Origin: an uncultured Myxococcales bacterium
Lineage (GTDB): Bacteria > Myxococcota_A > UBA9042
Assembly: GCA_903924465.1 (NCBI GenBank)
Contig: CAIYBN010000089.1
Location: 1 to 34,892 of the forward strand
Direction: 5' to 3'
Length of the DNA: 34,892 bases
Notes under the pieces: model-generated
Told to the model about the DNA's origin: nothing
The model's input: only the letters and a program-made list of their open reading frames with translations
Database searches by the model: none
Made by a program: the position numbers and the translations under genes
In this document: in pieces, positions 1-7,691 of the stretch
Numbering within the stretch: the stretch's first letter is position 1
How the letters are laid out: each line of letters begins with the position of its first letter

Positions 1-3
1 AAC

Positions 4-1044
4 TTGACTAATGTTCACAACGAGACTCAGCATAGATTCCAGCACTCCCGCAAACTTGTTCATACACACCCCCAGCAGCATCACGCCGCGGGGCAGATTC
101 TAGGTCTGGACGGTTGTAGAGGTCAACCGGTAAGGCAGGTCGCACTTTTGTTCCTGACCAGCGCATCCCTGCTTGCCTTGAATGGCTGTTGGCTGGACAG
201 CGGCAGCACGGACGCCAACGCGGATACCGGCAACGGCGAGGACAGCCAACTCTCCGGCTCGGACGCGAGCAGCGGCTCGGACGCCGCCAGCACCGATGTC
301 GCCGTGGGCTGCACAGTCGGCACGGATGCTTGCGGCGTGGGCCAATACTGCTCGGCGCCCGTCGGCCAGTGCACCGGCGCGGGCACCTGCGCAACCCGGC
401 CGCAGCAATGCACGCTGGAGTACGGGCCCATCTGCGGCTGCGACGGCAAGGACTATGGCAACGGCTGCGAGGCAAACTCCGCTGGCGTCGTCATGAGCAA
501 GGGCGGATCGTGCACCGCCACCGCAACCAAGTGGTACACGACCTGCGGGGCGCCAGTCTGCAGCAGCGTCAAGCCGATCGCGGGCGTCGCCGCTTGCACG
601 ACGCAAAAGGCCGGCGACAGCTGCACGACCGGCGCGCCTCCTTGTGACTTGCTGAACACTTGCCAGCAGGAGTTGGTTTGCGCCGACAAGGATCCCAAGG
701 TCAGTCCCGGCGGTTGCCCGATTTCGCGCCGTGCCATGAAGACGGACATCCACTACCTGGACGCCCAAGATGCCGCGCGACTGCAGACAGAACTGCTGGC
801 GACCAAGCTCGCGACCTACAAATACCGCGATGCGGGCGCACAGGCACCGCAACAGTTGGGATTTATCATCGACGACCAGCCTGGCAGTCCGGCGGTCGAC
901 GCGCGGCGCGACATGGTCGATCTGTACGGCTACCTCTCGATGTCCGTCGCTGCGCTGCAGGTCCAGCAGCGGCAGCTGACCGAGCAGGCGCGGCGCATTG
1001 AGCAGCTGGAGAAAGCGCTGCAATCATCACGCATTTGCCAGTAG
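4..1044 (+). CDS. Putative lipoprotein with Kazal-like domain and C-terminal S74-type chaperone-like domain (5' end uncertain)
   Basis: The frame is open to the window edge, so the 5' end is uncertain. The TTG at 4 gives 346 aa, but the first ~40 residues look non-native. A lipoprotein signal (VRQVALLFLTSASLLALNGC, residues 43-62) follows, and no ATG/GTG lies just before it. After the lipobox Cys comes an Asp/Ser/Ala-rich linker (63-100). Next is a Kazal-like segment around 136-170 with the pattern C-TLEYGPICGCDGK-Y-NGC, as in secreted serine-protease inhibitors and many bacterial lipoproteins. Residues 241-339 (SRRAMKTDI, then LGFIIDD, ending in a Gln/Glu/Arg helix) resemble the intramolecular chaperone domain of phage tailspikes (peptidase S74). 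Ser241 and Lys246 have the spacing of the S-K dyad, but the usual Asp after Ser is Arg, so self-cleavage is doubtful. Outer-membrane localisation is inferred. Confidence 0.75.
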   Translation: MTNVHNETQHRFQHSRKLVHTHPQQHHAAGQILGLDGCRGQPVRQVALLFLTSASLLALNGCWLDSGSTDANADTGNGEDSQLSGSDASSGSDAASTDVAVGCTVGTDACGVGQYCSAPVGQCTGAGTCATRPQQCTLEYGPICGCDGKDYGNGCEANSAGVVMSKGGSCTATATKWYTTCGAPVCSSVKPIAGVAACTTQKAGDSCTTGAPPCDLLNTCQQELVCADKDPKVSPGGCPISRRAMKTDIHYLDAQDAARLQTELLATKLATYKYRDAGAQAPQQLGFIIDDQPGSPAVDARRDMVDLYGYLSMSVAALQVQQRQLTEQARRIEQLEKALQSSRICQ

Positions 1045-1146
1045 CGGGTCTGATTCAATTTCTTCTTGAACATCGGTCTGCCTGCGAACACCGCGAAGGT
1101 CGATCGCGTCGTGGAACACGGTGCCTGCGGCCGGAAAGCTGTGACC

Positions 1147-1175
1147 TTGACCGGTCAAACCGCACGCAGTAACGT
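1147..1175 (+). promoter_or_regulatory. Candidate sigma70-like promoter with palindromic -35 region
   Basis: TTGACC (1147-1152) and TAACGT (1170-1175) are separated by 17 bp and lie 46 bp before the ATG of the TPR gene. The -35 hexamer is half of a perfect 12-bp palindrome, TTGACCGGTCAA (1147-1158), which could be an operator for a dimeric regulator. This is seen by eye only. Confidence 0.35.
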
Positions 1176-1221
1176 ACTTTGACCCACGCCGACCCCGGTC
1201 GCGCCGCGGCAGGAGACAGCG

Positions 1222-2439
1222 ATGCGAGCGAGGATCTGGACCCTGACCGCCGCCCTGCTTCTGGCCGGGCTGCCCGCGCTCGCCGCGGAAAATCACGTCA
1301 TTCCTGCGGGCCAGGAGACGGCGGTCAAGCACATGCTGGAGTTGCCTGCGCCCGCGTCTGGCGGATGCACGTTGGACAATGTGCAAATCTCGGCAGCCGC
1401 GATCCAGGCGAAGTTTCAGTGTGGCGCGCAGAGCCCGACGATCACCCTGCGGCACCCGAGCGACGTTCCGGACGCAACGCAGAAGACCGCGCAGTTTGCC
1501 GTGACGACGACGGGCGATCCGCCAGCGTCCTTGGTGCAAGCCCTGATGGAGAACGTCAAGACGCACGAGGCCGAGTTTCACTGGCAGGTCATCGCTGAGC
1601 CGCCCAAACGGCCGCGCCTGCGCACCGAGCAGCGCGACGACATGACGGCGAGCCAGTGGGCGGCGATGCAAAAAGGCGACGCACTGTACGGCGCGGGCAA
1701 GACCGCTGAGGCGTATGAAGTTTTCGTGGAGTTGGCGCGGGAAACCACCGTCACCGGCGTGTTGGGCATGGTGGTTGCGACGCTCGCGCCGTCCGCATCA
1801 AGCTTACCGTTGGTGCAACGGCTTCGTCAGGAGGCTGACAGCGCGCCAAACGACCCGTTGAAGCAGTTTCTGGCCGGCGTGGCGCTGCACTACTACGGCC
1901 ACCGCGGGGCGCCGACACGCCGGGAGAAGCTGCAGTACTACCGGACGGCCATTCCCTACTTGGAACGCGCCCGTCTGGCATTTCCCAACGAGCCGCGGGT
2001 CTATATCTATCTCGCCGTCAGCCATTTCAGGCTCGGCGAACAGAAGGACGCCGAAGTGGCGATCGAGCGCGCAGTGCAGTTGGGCGAACACGACGCCGAC
2101 GCCTACTATTGCCGCGCTGAAGTGTTCCAGCGGGTGAACCTGCCGCGGGCGATCGAGGACGTCAAGAAGTACCTCGCAGTCACGGAAGCGGTCGCGCGGG
2201 AGATGCCGGGCTATGTCAGCCAGTCGAAGCAAAAGCGCGTGAGGGACATGCTCTCACACTTGCAGGCTTTTCAGGCGGGCACAGAGACGCCCAGCGACTT
2301 GTTTGACCCCCTGCCCGAGCGCCATGAGAACGCGTCCAGTTCTCCGTCGGTGCCGCTGGCGCTTGGCGCGGGCCTCGCCACCTTGCTCGGGCTCGCTGCT
2401 TTCTGGCTGTGGCGGAGGAAGCGCAAGGCCGCCCAGTGA
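1222..2439 (+). CDS. Secreted TPR-repeat protein with C-terminal membrane anchor
   Basis: 405 aa. The ATG at 1222 is preceded by AGGAGA at 1211-1216. An N-terminal signal peptide (MRARIWTLTAALLLAGLPALAAE) is followed by a mixed region of about 110 residues with two Cys. Helical TPR-like repeats then run from about 145 to 330 (for example the segments around KGDALYGAGKTAEAYEVF and VYIYLAVSHFRLGEQKDAE). The C-terminus has a single hydrophobic helix (LALGAGLATLLGLAAFWLW) followed by a basic tail, so the bulk should be periplasmic and anchored in the inner membrane. The stop codon overlaps the GTG start of the next gene, so the two are probably translationally coupled. The TPRs suggest a protein-interaction role, possibly with the downstream membrane enzyme. 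No catalytic motif is recognised. Confidence 0.85.
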   Translation: MRARIWTLTAALLLAGLPALAAENHVIPAGQETAVKHMLELPAPASGGCTLDNVQISAAAIQAKFQCGAQSPTITLRHPSDVPDATQKTAQFAVTTTGDPPASLVQALMENVKTHEAEFHWQVIAEPPKRPRLRTEQRDDMTASQWAAMQKGDALYGAGKTAEAYEVFVELARETTVTGVLGMVVATLAPSASSLPLVQRLRQEADSAPNDPLKQFLAGVALHYYGHRGAPTRREKLQYYRTAIPYLERARLAFPNEPRVYIYLAVSHFRLGEQKDAEVAIERAVQLGEHDADAYYCRAEVFQRVNLPRAIEDVKKYLAVTEAVAREMPGYVSQSKQKRVRDMLSHLQAFQAGTETPSDLFDPLPERHENASSSPSVPLALGAGLATLLGLAAFWLWRRKRKAAQ

Positions 2440-4421
2440 GTGCCAGCTTGCCTGCTCACGGAACGGCGTCACGCACGCGTTTCCTCCTATTTTCCCTGGC
2501 ATTTTTGCTACTGCCCACGACAGCGGCGGCGGCCCATCGTGAACAACAATGGACGGAGTTGGGTGCGGCGATGCGCGCCTGGCAGCCGCCGACGCCCGAT
2601 GTGCGCGTTCTCGAGGTCGCCGTTTCCGAGGGCGAACTCGCGATGACCTTGCAACTGGGCGCTTTTGACCGCGTGAAGATCCTGCTGACTGAATTTCCGC
2701 CCGACAAGCGCGACCAACGCGGCGATCCGTTGAATTCCCTGATGTGGCTCTGCGATCCGCACGAACCGTCGCCGATATGGATTGAACCATTACGCAATTT
2801 GCGGGCCTACGTCCTCTCACTGGACCACGGCCAATTCCGCGAGGTGCCCAAGCTGGCGCCCGTGCCGCCGCCGCCGCTCCTGGTACCGCTGACCTGGGCG
2901 TTGTTGGCCACCTCGGTGCTCGCCTTGCTGTTCGCGCTGGGTCTGGCGATGCGCGAGTTGGGTGACTTGACCGTGTGGATGCCGCTTGTCTTCGGGGCGT
3001 GGCTGCTGCGGGCGGTTCTTCCGCACCGGCTGGTGATGGTCTATTTTGGCTTTTTGCACGTGGACCAAGCCGTCGATTTGCACCAACTGCCGCGGTATGG
3101 TCCAGCGACGACGCTGCTGGACCACGCACTCTTTGCCGTGCTCCCAGCGCACCACGCGACGGTCCAGCATATGCACACGGTGTTGGCGGCGCTGACGATT
3201 CTGCCGCTGGCGGCGCTCGTGCAGCGGCTTGCCACGCCGTGGGCGGCCCGGGCATTCGGCGTCGGCCTGGCGCTGCTGCCGGTCGCATGGCTGGACAGCG
3301 GCTCGGAGTCGATGCTGGTCCCGGCGATGCTGTGGTGGAGCACGGGCACATTGCTCTTGTCGTTCGGCTGCGAGACCCGGCGGGTGATGATGCTGTCCGG
3401 GGCTGTGGTGCTGCTTGCCTTGGCGGGGCTCGCGCGGCCGGACTGCTTGATGATGACCATGCCGACGGCACTGTGCGTCGTCCTGGCCAGGCCCTCGCCC
3501 CGCGCGGCGTGGTTCTGGGCGCCGGCTGTCATCTGCGCGCTGGTTCTCCTGTGGCTGCCCGATATTGCGTTCCTGCGCGATCGCGCCCACGAGGATGTGC
3601 TGGCCGGCAACCTGCCGCGCCTCAACCTGCAGTTTGTCGGTCAGGTGCCAAGGCAGCTCGCGCACGACTGGCTGATTCTGGACTACCGCTATTGGCCGTT
3701 GCCGCTGACGGCCTTGGCGCTTGCGGGCTTCTTGTTTCGCGAGACGCGGCGGCCCGTCGCAGCGCTTTGGTTGGCGAGCGTGTTGTGGGCGACGCCAATG
3801 CTGCTGGATTTCAACGAGACGTCCAAGCTGCGGTTGCACCTGCCCTCGGGACTGCTGGTGTTGATGGCCGCGGCGGTGGCGCTGGGGGCGCTGCAGCAGC
3901 GGCAGCGCCGGTGGCTGCCGATCCTGCTGTTGGTCACGCTCGGCAGCTTTGCGCTGACCGCGCCGCAGACCATGGCGCCGCAACTGTCCGATCGATCCGA
4001 GAACGTTCTGGCAGCGGCTGCAAGCATCGCCCGCGACGGTCGCAAAACAGCCTTAGTTGTGCGTAGTTATGATGATGACGACACGCCGGGAGTGCATCTC
4101 TTTTGGCCGCAGTACCTGCTGGAGCCCGGGGATCGTTGGCTGTCGGTGCGCGATTGGCGAGCCGGCGCGCTGCGGCCGGACGAGAGGGCGCTGGGCGTGA
4201 TCGACGTGCGGTGTCACGCGGGTGTCGAAGTCCTGCCCAACAACGATCCGCGGATTCCGGAAACGTTACTGCCTCATCCAAGCTGCCAAACGCTGTGGCG
4301 AGCGGCGATCGGGCAACCGCTGTGGCAAGAACAGACGCCGAACATTGGCGAACGCGGCTTTGCCTGGTATCCGCCGCCCAACCAGCTGCCGACGCTGACG
4401 CAGGCGGTTCTGGCGCTGTGA
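2436..4421 (+). CDS. Polytopic membrane protein, GT-C glycosyltransferase-like
   Basis: 661 aa from GTG 2436, which overlaps the preceding TGA as GTGA. An ATG at 2409 is also in frame but lies inside the previous gene. The coupled GTG is preferred because it directly precedes a signal-like segment (RFLLFSLAFLLLPTTAAAA). A periplasmic N-terminal domain of about 110 residues follows, then about ten hydrophobic helices between roughly residues 145 and 500, and a soluble C-terminal domain of about 150 residues. The topology resembles GT-C/PMT-type enzymes, which transfer sugars from lipid-linked donors on the periplasmic side. I see no diagnostic Asp-Glu motif in the first loop, so the enzyme class is an inference. 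It may instead be an uncharacterised envelope protein partnered with the TPR protein. It converges on the selenoprotein gene with only 16 bp between stops. Confidence 0.8.
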   Translation: MSASLPAHGTASRTRFLLFSLAFLLLPTTAAAAHREQQWTELGAAMRAWQPPTPDVRVLEVAVSEGELAMTLQLGAFDRVKILLTEFPPDKRDQRGDPLNSLMWLCDPHEPSPIWIEPLRNLRAYVLSLDHGQFREVPKLAPVPPPPLLVPLTWALLATSVLALLFALGLAMRELGDLTVWMPLVFGAWLLRAVLPHRLVMVYFGFLHVDQAVDLHQLPRYGPATTLLDHALFAVLPAHHATVQHMHTVLAALTILPLAALVQRLATPWAARAFGVGLALLPVAWLDSGSESMLVPAMLWWSTGTLLLSFGCETRRVMMLSGAVVLLALAGLARPDCLMMTMPTALCVVLARPSPRAAWFWAPAVICALVLLWLPDIAFLRDRAHEDVLAGNLPRLNLQFVGQVPRQLAHDWLILDYRYWPLPLTALALAGFLFRETRRPVAALWLASVLWATPMLLDFNETSKLRLHLPSGLLVLMAAAVALGALQQRQRRWLPILLLVTLGSFALTAPQTMAPQLSDRSENVLAAAASIARDGRKTALVVRSYDDDDTPGVHLFWPQYLLEPGDRWLSVRDWRAGALRPDERALGVIDVRCHAGVEVLPNNDPRIPETLLPHPSCQTLWRAAIGQPLWQEQTPNIGERGFAWYPPPNQLPTLTQAVLAL

Positions 4422-4437
4422 CCGAAAGTGGCCGGAG

Positions 4438-5202
4438 CTACAAGCCCAGCAGCGCCTTGCAGTCCGCGAGGACATCGTTGGGATGATGCGTCAGTCCGGA
4501 ATTCGTCATGAAAGACGAGTAGGTAAGCACCTGCATGCCCTTGTCGTCCAGCACCACGGTCACGCGATCCGCGGCACTTTGGCTCTTGGTCGATGCGGCA
4601 TCGTAGTACAGCGCCAGTTCGCGACCCAGATCGCTCCACAACGGGAATGCGAAGTTGTCCGACGCCTTGAACGCGGCATTTTTGCTGGCAGAATCAAATG
4701 AGACACCGACGATCTTCACGCCAATTGCGTCAAAACCGCTTTGGAGGTCGCGGAACCCGCAACCCTCGATCGTTCAACCGATGGTCGCGGCTGCCGGATA
4801 GAACCACAGCACCGTCCAGTGGCCTTGCAACGCGTCAGGTGTCACCGTCACGCCCGTCGAGTCCACCACTTTGGTGAACGTTGGCGGAGCCAGCGGCGGT
4901 AGGACCAGACCGCCCACCGTCTTGACCGCCGTTTTGACGTCCTGCGCCACATCCAGTGCCGCGTCCGGAGCCGCATCCTCCGCCACCGCGTCCGTTTGCG
5001 CGATGTCCGCTGCCGCGTCGGGCGGCGCAGTGTCCAACGCCGCATCCGCAGCCGCATCCAACGTCTCGGCGACGTCATTGGCTGTGATTGCGTCTTTCGC
5101 GATCGCCGTGTTTCCGCCGCCTGCCGCCGTCGTACTGCCGCAGGCGACGTGCCCCAGCAGCGCAGCGAGTGCGAGCAACCCAATCCCCAAATGTCTGTGC
5201 AT
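4438..5202 (-). CDS. Peroxiredoxin-like lipoprotein, probable selenoprotein with in-frame UGA (Sec) at residue 143
   Basis: Read through one TGA (4774-4776), the frame gives 254 aa. ATG at 5202 has GGAGG 5 nt upstream; a GTG just before it is also possible. Residues 1-20 form a lipoprotein signal ending HVAC. An Asp/Ala-rich linker reaches about 90, and a thioredoxin-fold AhpC/TSA domain of the Bcp type fills the rest. Around the TGA the protein reads WTVLWFYPAAATIG-U-TIEGCGFRD, against FYP..(T)PGCT.EACDFRD in Bcp. The UGA therefore stands exactly at the peroxidatic Cys, and the resolving Cys148 is five residues on. Downstream sequence (VGVSFDSASKNAAF, FPLWSDLGRELA, DRVTVVLDDKG) continues the fold without another break. 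A SECIS-like hairpin follows the UGA. The likely role is peroxide reduction on the periplasmic face. A point mutation or sequencing error is the alternative. Ordinary gene callers would split it into stubs of 143 and 93 residues. Confidence 0.85.
4744..4776 (-). promoter_or_regulatory. Bacterial SECIS-like hairpin with its UGA codon
   Basis: On the minus strand the UGA (4776-4774) is followed by 6 nt and then a hairpin spanning 4767-4744. The outer stem is GAGG with CCUC, then a bulged G, then a 6-bp inner stem (U-A, U-G wobble, G-C, C-G, G-C, G-C) closed by a GUU loop at 4756-4754. The loop begins 17 nt after the UGA and starts with G. This fits the known bacterial SECIS rules: a hairpin immediately downstream, a small apical loop with a G near its 5' side, and a UGA-to-loop distance of about 16-37 nt. 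It would recruit SelB. Confidence 0.7.
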
Positions 5203-5506
5203 CACGTCCTCCCGTTTTGGCCAAATTTGACCACCGTGACGCTACCGTTGCGGCGTGCCGTTGCAATCAAAATGCCATGCAACCTATGCAAATCAAAGAC
5301 TTCCGCATCGATCGATCGCGCACCTTCGCGCAACGTCACGCTTCCGTCACAGGCACGCATGCGCGCATTGCCCGCGCATGCCGGGAGCCTATACTCGTCC
5401 GTGGCAGCCTCCGTCTGGGACTGTCGGCAAGGTTCGAACGGGAACCGAGCGGCCATGCGCCAACGACGTCGCGACCGTACGGTCCCCTTCACTCGTGGGG
5501 CGTCGT
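5203..5506. other. Divergent intergenic region between selenoprotein and EF-G-like genes
   Basis: 304 bp between two divergent starts. It must hold promoters for both genes. One convincing plus-strand promoter is listed separately. On the minus side I see only the GGAGG ribosome binding site next to the selenoprotein start and no clear -10/-35 pair. A short inverted repeat (GGTTC...GAACC) lies in the leader of the EF-G-like gene at about 5430-5445. No small ORF is convincing. Confidence 0.5.
5368..5395 (+). promoter_or_regulatory. Candidate sigma70-like promoter of the EF-G-like gene
   Basis: TTGCCC (5368-5373) and TATACT (5390-5395) are separated by 16 bp. This would give a leader of roughly 105 nt before the ATG at 5507. 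The -10 hexamer is close to consensus and stands out in a GC-rich background. Confidence 0.45.
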
Positions 5507-7549
5507 ATGTCAAAAATCACCACATCGGACATTCGCAACCTGATCCTGACCGGGCACATGGGCGCCGGCAAGACAACGCTCGCCGACGCGCTGCTCTTTG
5601 CCGCGGGCGGCAGTTCTCGCAAAGGAACGGTGCAGGACGGCACGAGCATCAGCGATTTTGAGAAGGAGGAGCGCGAGCACAAGCACTCGATCTACGCGTC
5701 TGTTCTGCATTTCGACTATGCCGGCCGGCGGGTGAACCTCATCGACACGCCTGGCGCCGCGGATTTGCTCGGGCAGGCCATCGCGTGTCTGCCGGCCGTG
5801 GAAACCGTGGCCGTCGTCATCAACGCGACGGCGGGTGTGGAACTCGTGACGCGGCGGATGATGGAAGCCGCGCGGAGTGCCAATTGGCCGCGGCTCATCA
5901 TCGTCAACAAGATGGACGCGCCGGATGTCGATTTCAACGCGCTGCTGAAGCAAATCCAGGACACGTTTGGCAAGGAGTGCCTGGCGATCAACCTGCCGAC
6001 CCGCCACGGCACGGGCGTGATCGACTGCCTGTTGAACAATGCGGGCGACAGCGACATGGGGCCGGTTGGCAATTTTCACGCAGCGATCCTGGATCAGATC
6101 GTGGAAGTCGACGAAGCGCTGATGGAAACGTACCTGGGCGGCGAGGAGCCGAACTACGAGGCGCTCCACGCGCCGTTTGAGAAATGCCTGGATGAAGGTC
6201 ACGTGATTCCGATTTGCTTCACCGACGCCAAGAGCGGCGCTGGCGTTGCGGAATTGCTGGACATCATCCTGCGCTGGTGTCCCAATCCGCTGGAAGGCAA
6301 CGAGCGGCCGTTTCTGACCGGCGAAGGTGCGGACGAGCGGCCCTTTGTGTACCACAACGATGTGAACCGACCGCTGCTGGCGCATGTGTTCAAGGTCACG
6401 ACGGATCCGTTCGTCGGCAAGTTGGCGTATTTCCGCGTGCATGAAGGCAAGGCGCTGAGCAATGCCGCGGTCTTCATCGGCGCGAGCAAGAAGCCGATCA
6501 AGCTCAACCACGTGTTCCATTTGCAGGGCAAGGACCACCCGGAATGCGAGGAATTGGTGGCGGGCGACATTGGCGCAGTGGCGAAAGTGGAGGAAATTCA
6601 AGCGGGTGACGTGCTGCACGACGACCACGCGCTGGATTTTGTGCACCTGAAGCCGCTGCAATATCCGACGCCGATGCACGGCCTGGCAGTGGCGCCGAAG
6701 ACGCGCGGCGATGAGGCGAAGATCGCGGGCGCGTTTCACAAAATTGTCGAGGAGGATCCCACGTTTACCGTGAGTCACGACAGCCAGACGCATGAAATGG
6801 TGATTCGCGGCTTGGGCGAACTGCACTTGCGCCTGATTCTGGAGAAGCTGAAGAATCGCGGTCTGGAAGTGGAGACCAAACAGCCGAAGATCGCGTACCG
6901 CGAGACGATTACTACCCAAGCTGACGGCCATTACCGGCATCGGCGGCAGACCGGCGGCGCGGGCCAGTTCGGCGAGGTGATGCTCAGAGTGGAGCCGCTG
7001 GAACGCGGACAGGGCTTTGAATTCGTGGATGCGGTGGTCGGCGGCGCGATTCCCGGCCAATACCTGCCGGCGGTGGAAAAAGGCGTGCGCGAGCTGCTGG
7101 AGGAGGGCTTCGTCGGTGGCTATCCGCTGCAGGATGTGCGCGTGACCATTACCGACGGCAAGCACCACCCGGTCGATTCCAAGGAAGTGGCGTTCAAGAC
7201 CGCCGGCAAGTTCGCGTTCCGCGATGCGCTGAGCAAGGCGCGTCCCGTGCTGCTGGAGCCGATCGTGACGCTGGAAGTCGTTGTGCCTGAAGACAAAATG
7301 GGCGCGATTACCGGCGACATGTCCAGCCGCCGCGGCAAAGTGCTGGGCACGGACCTGGGCGGCGGCGAGATGGTGACCATCAAGGCCGCGGCGCCGCTGG
7401 CGGAAGTGACGCAGTATCAGTCGATGTTGAAGAGCGTGACCGGCGGACTGGGCAGCTTCGCCATGGAAATGAGCCATTACGAGCCGACGCCAACGCAGGT
7501 CCAGCAACTCGTGGCGGCCGCGTATAAGCCGCGGGTCGAAGAAGAGTAG
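5507..7549 (+). CDS. Elongation factor G-like translational GTPase
   Basis: 680 aa from ATG 5507; longer in-frame starts upstream give a non-conserved leader. The P-loop is GHMGAGKTT (16-24), with DTPG at 80-83 and NKMD at 134-137. Domain II, then domain III (FHKIVEEDPTF...ELHLRLILEKL), domain IV (HRRQTGGAGQFGEV and DGKHHPVDSKEVAFK) and domain V (LEVVVPEDKMGAITGDMSSRRGKV) follow in canonical order. The G1 box, GHMGAGKTT rather than AHVDHGKTT, places it in the EF-G-like/FusA2 paralogue group and not the housekeeping translocase. The switch I segment reads EEREHKHSI where canonical EF-G has the RGITI motif, so GTP sensing may differ. Such paralogues are cytosolic; a role in stress translation or ribosome recycling is possible but unproven. 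Transcribed alone. Confidence 0.92.
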   Translation: MSKITTSDIRNLILTGHMGAGKTTLADALLFAAGGSSRKGTVQDGTSISDFEKEEREHKHSIYASVLHFDYAGRRVNLIDTPGAADLLGQAIACLPAVETVAVVINATAGVELVTRRMMEAARSANWPRLIIVNKMDAPDVDFNALLKQIQDTFGKECLAINLPTRHGTGVIDCLLNNAGDSDMGPVGNFHAAILDQIVEVDEALMETYLGGEEPNYEALHAPFEKCLDEGHVIPICFTDAKSGAGVAELLDIILRWCPNPLEGNERPFLTGEGADERPFVYHNDVNRPLLAHVFKVTTDPFVGKLAYFRVHEGKALSNAAVFIGASKKPIKLNHVFHLQGKDHPECEELVAGDIGAVAKVEEIQAGDVLHDDHALDFVHLKPLQYPTPMHGLAVAPKTRGDEAKIAGAFHKIVEEDPTFTVSHDSQTHEMVIRGLGELHLRLILEKLKNRGLEVETKQPKIAYRETITTQADGHYRHRRQTGGAGQFGEVMLRVEPLERGQGFEFVDAVVGGAIPGQYLPAVEKGVRELLEEGFVGGYPLQDVRVTITDGKHHPVDSKEVAFKTAGKFAFRDALSKARPVLLEPIVTLEVVVPEDKMGAITGDMSSRRGKVLGTDLGGGEMVTIKAAAPLAEVTQYQSMLKSVTGGLGSFAMEMSHYEPTPTQVQQLVAAAYKPRVEEE

Positions 7550-7553
7550 ACCC

Positions 7554-7671
7554 GACGATACGCGCCGACCGAAGTTCGCGATCAAACGTTGTCGATCCGC
7601 GGCGTGCCACCGGAGGTGCACGCTCGCGGTCCCAGTCCGAGATGCGCCAGGTCTGACCGCAACGATTTGGG
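7554..7671 (-). repeat. Dispersed ~116-bp repeat, copy A (3' of a lipoprotein gene)
   Basis: Read on the minus strand, this segment aligns without gaps to 23220-23336 on the plus strand, about 78% identical over 116 bp by hand count. It lies about 20 bp past the stop of the CTDC-repeat lipoprotein gene. The other copy lies about 20 bp past the stop of another lipoprotein gene. In one frame substitutions fall mainly on third positions (GGTPR, then a shared TGA, then SRTSVG). This hints at a decayed coding sequence or a mobile intergenic element. Confidence 0.6.
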
Positions 7672-7691
7672 GTCGACACAGGGCAGCATCC

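Noticed and set aside
1027..1671. 214-codon minus-strand ORF whose last ~30 residues look protein-like
   Set aside because: Most of it is antisense to the TPR gene, it lacks a ribosome binding site, and no family is recognised for the tail.
4438..4719. Separate 93-codon gene with its own GTG start
   Set aside because: It begins inside the peroxiredoxin fold, lacks a ribosome binding site, and the conserved GCGFRD sequence lies upstream of its start; it is the second part of the selenoprotein.
5510..7621. 703-codon ORF antisense to the EF-G-like gene
   Set aside because: The plus frame is an unmistakable translational GTPase; the antisense is composition driven.
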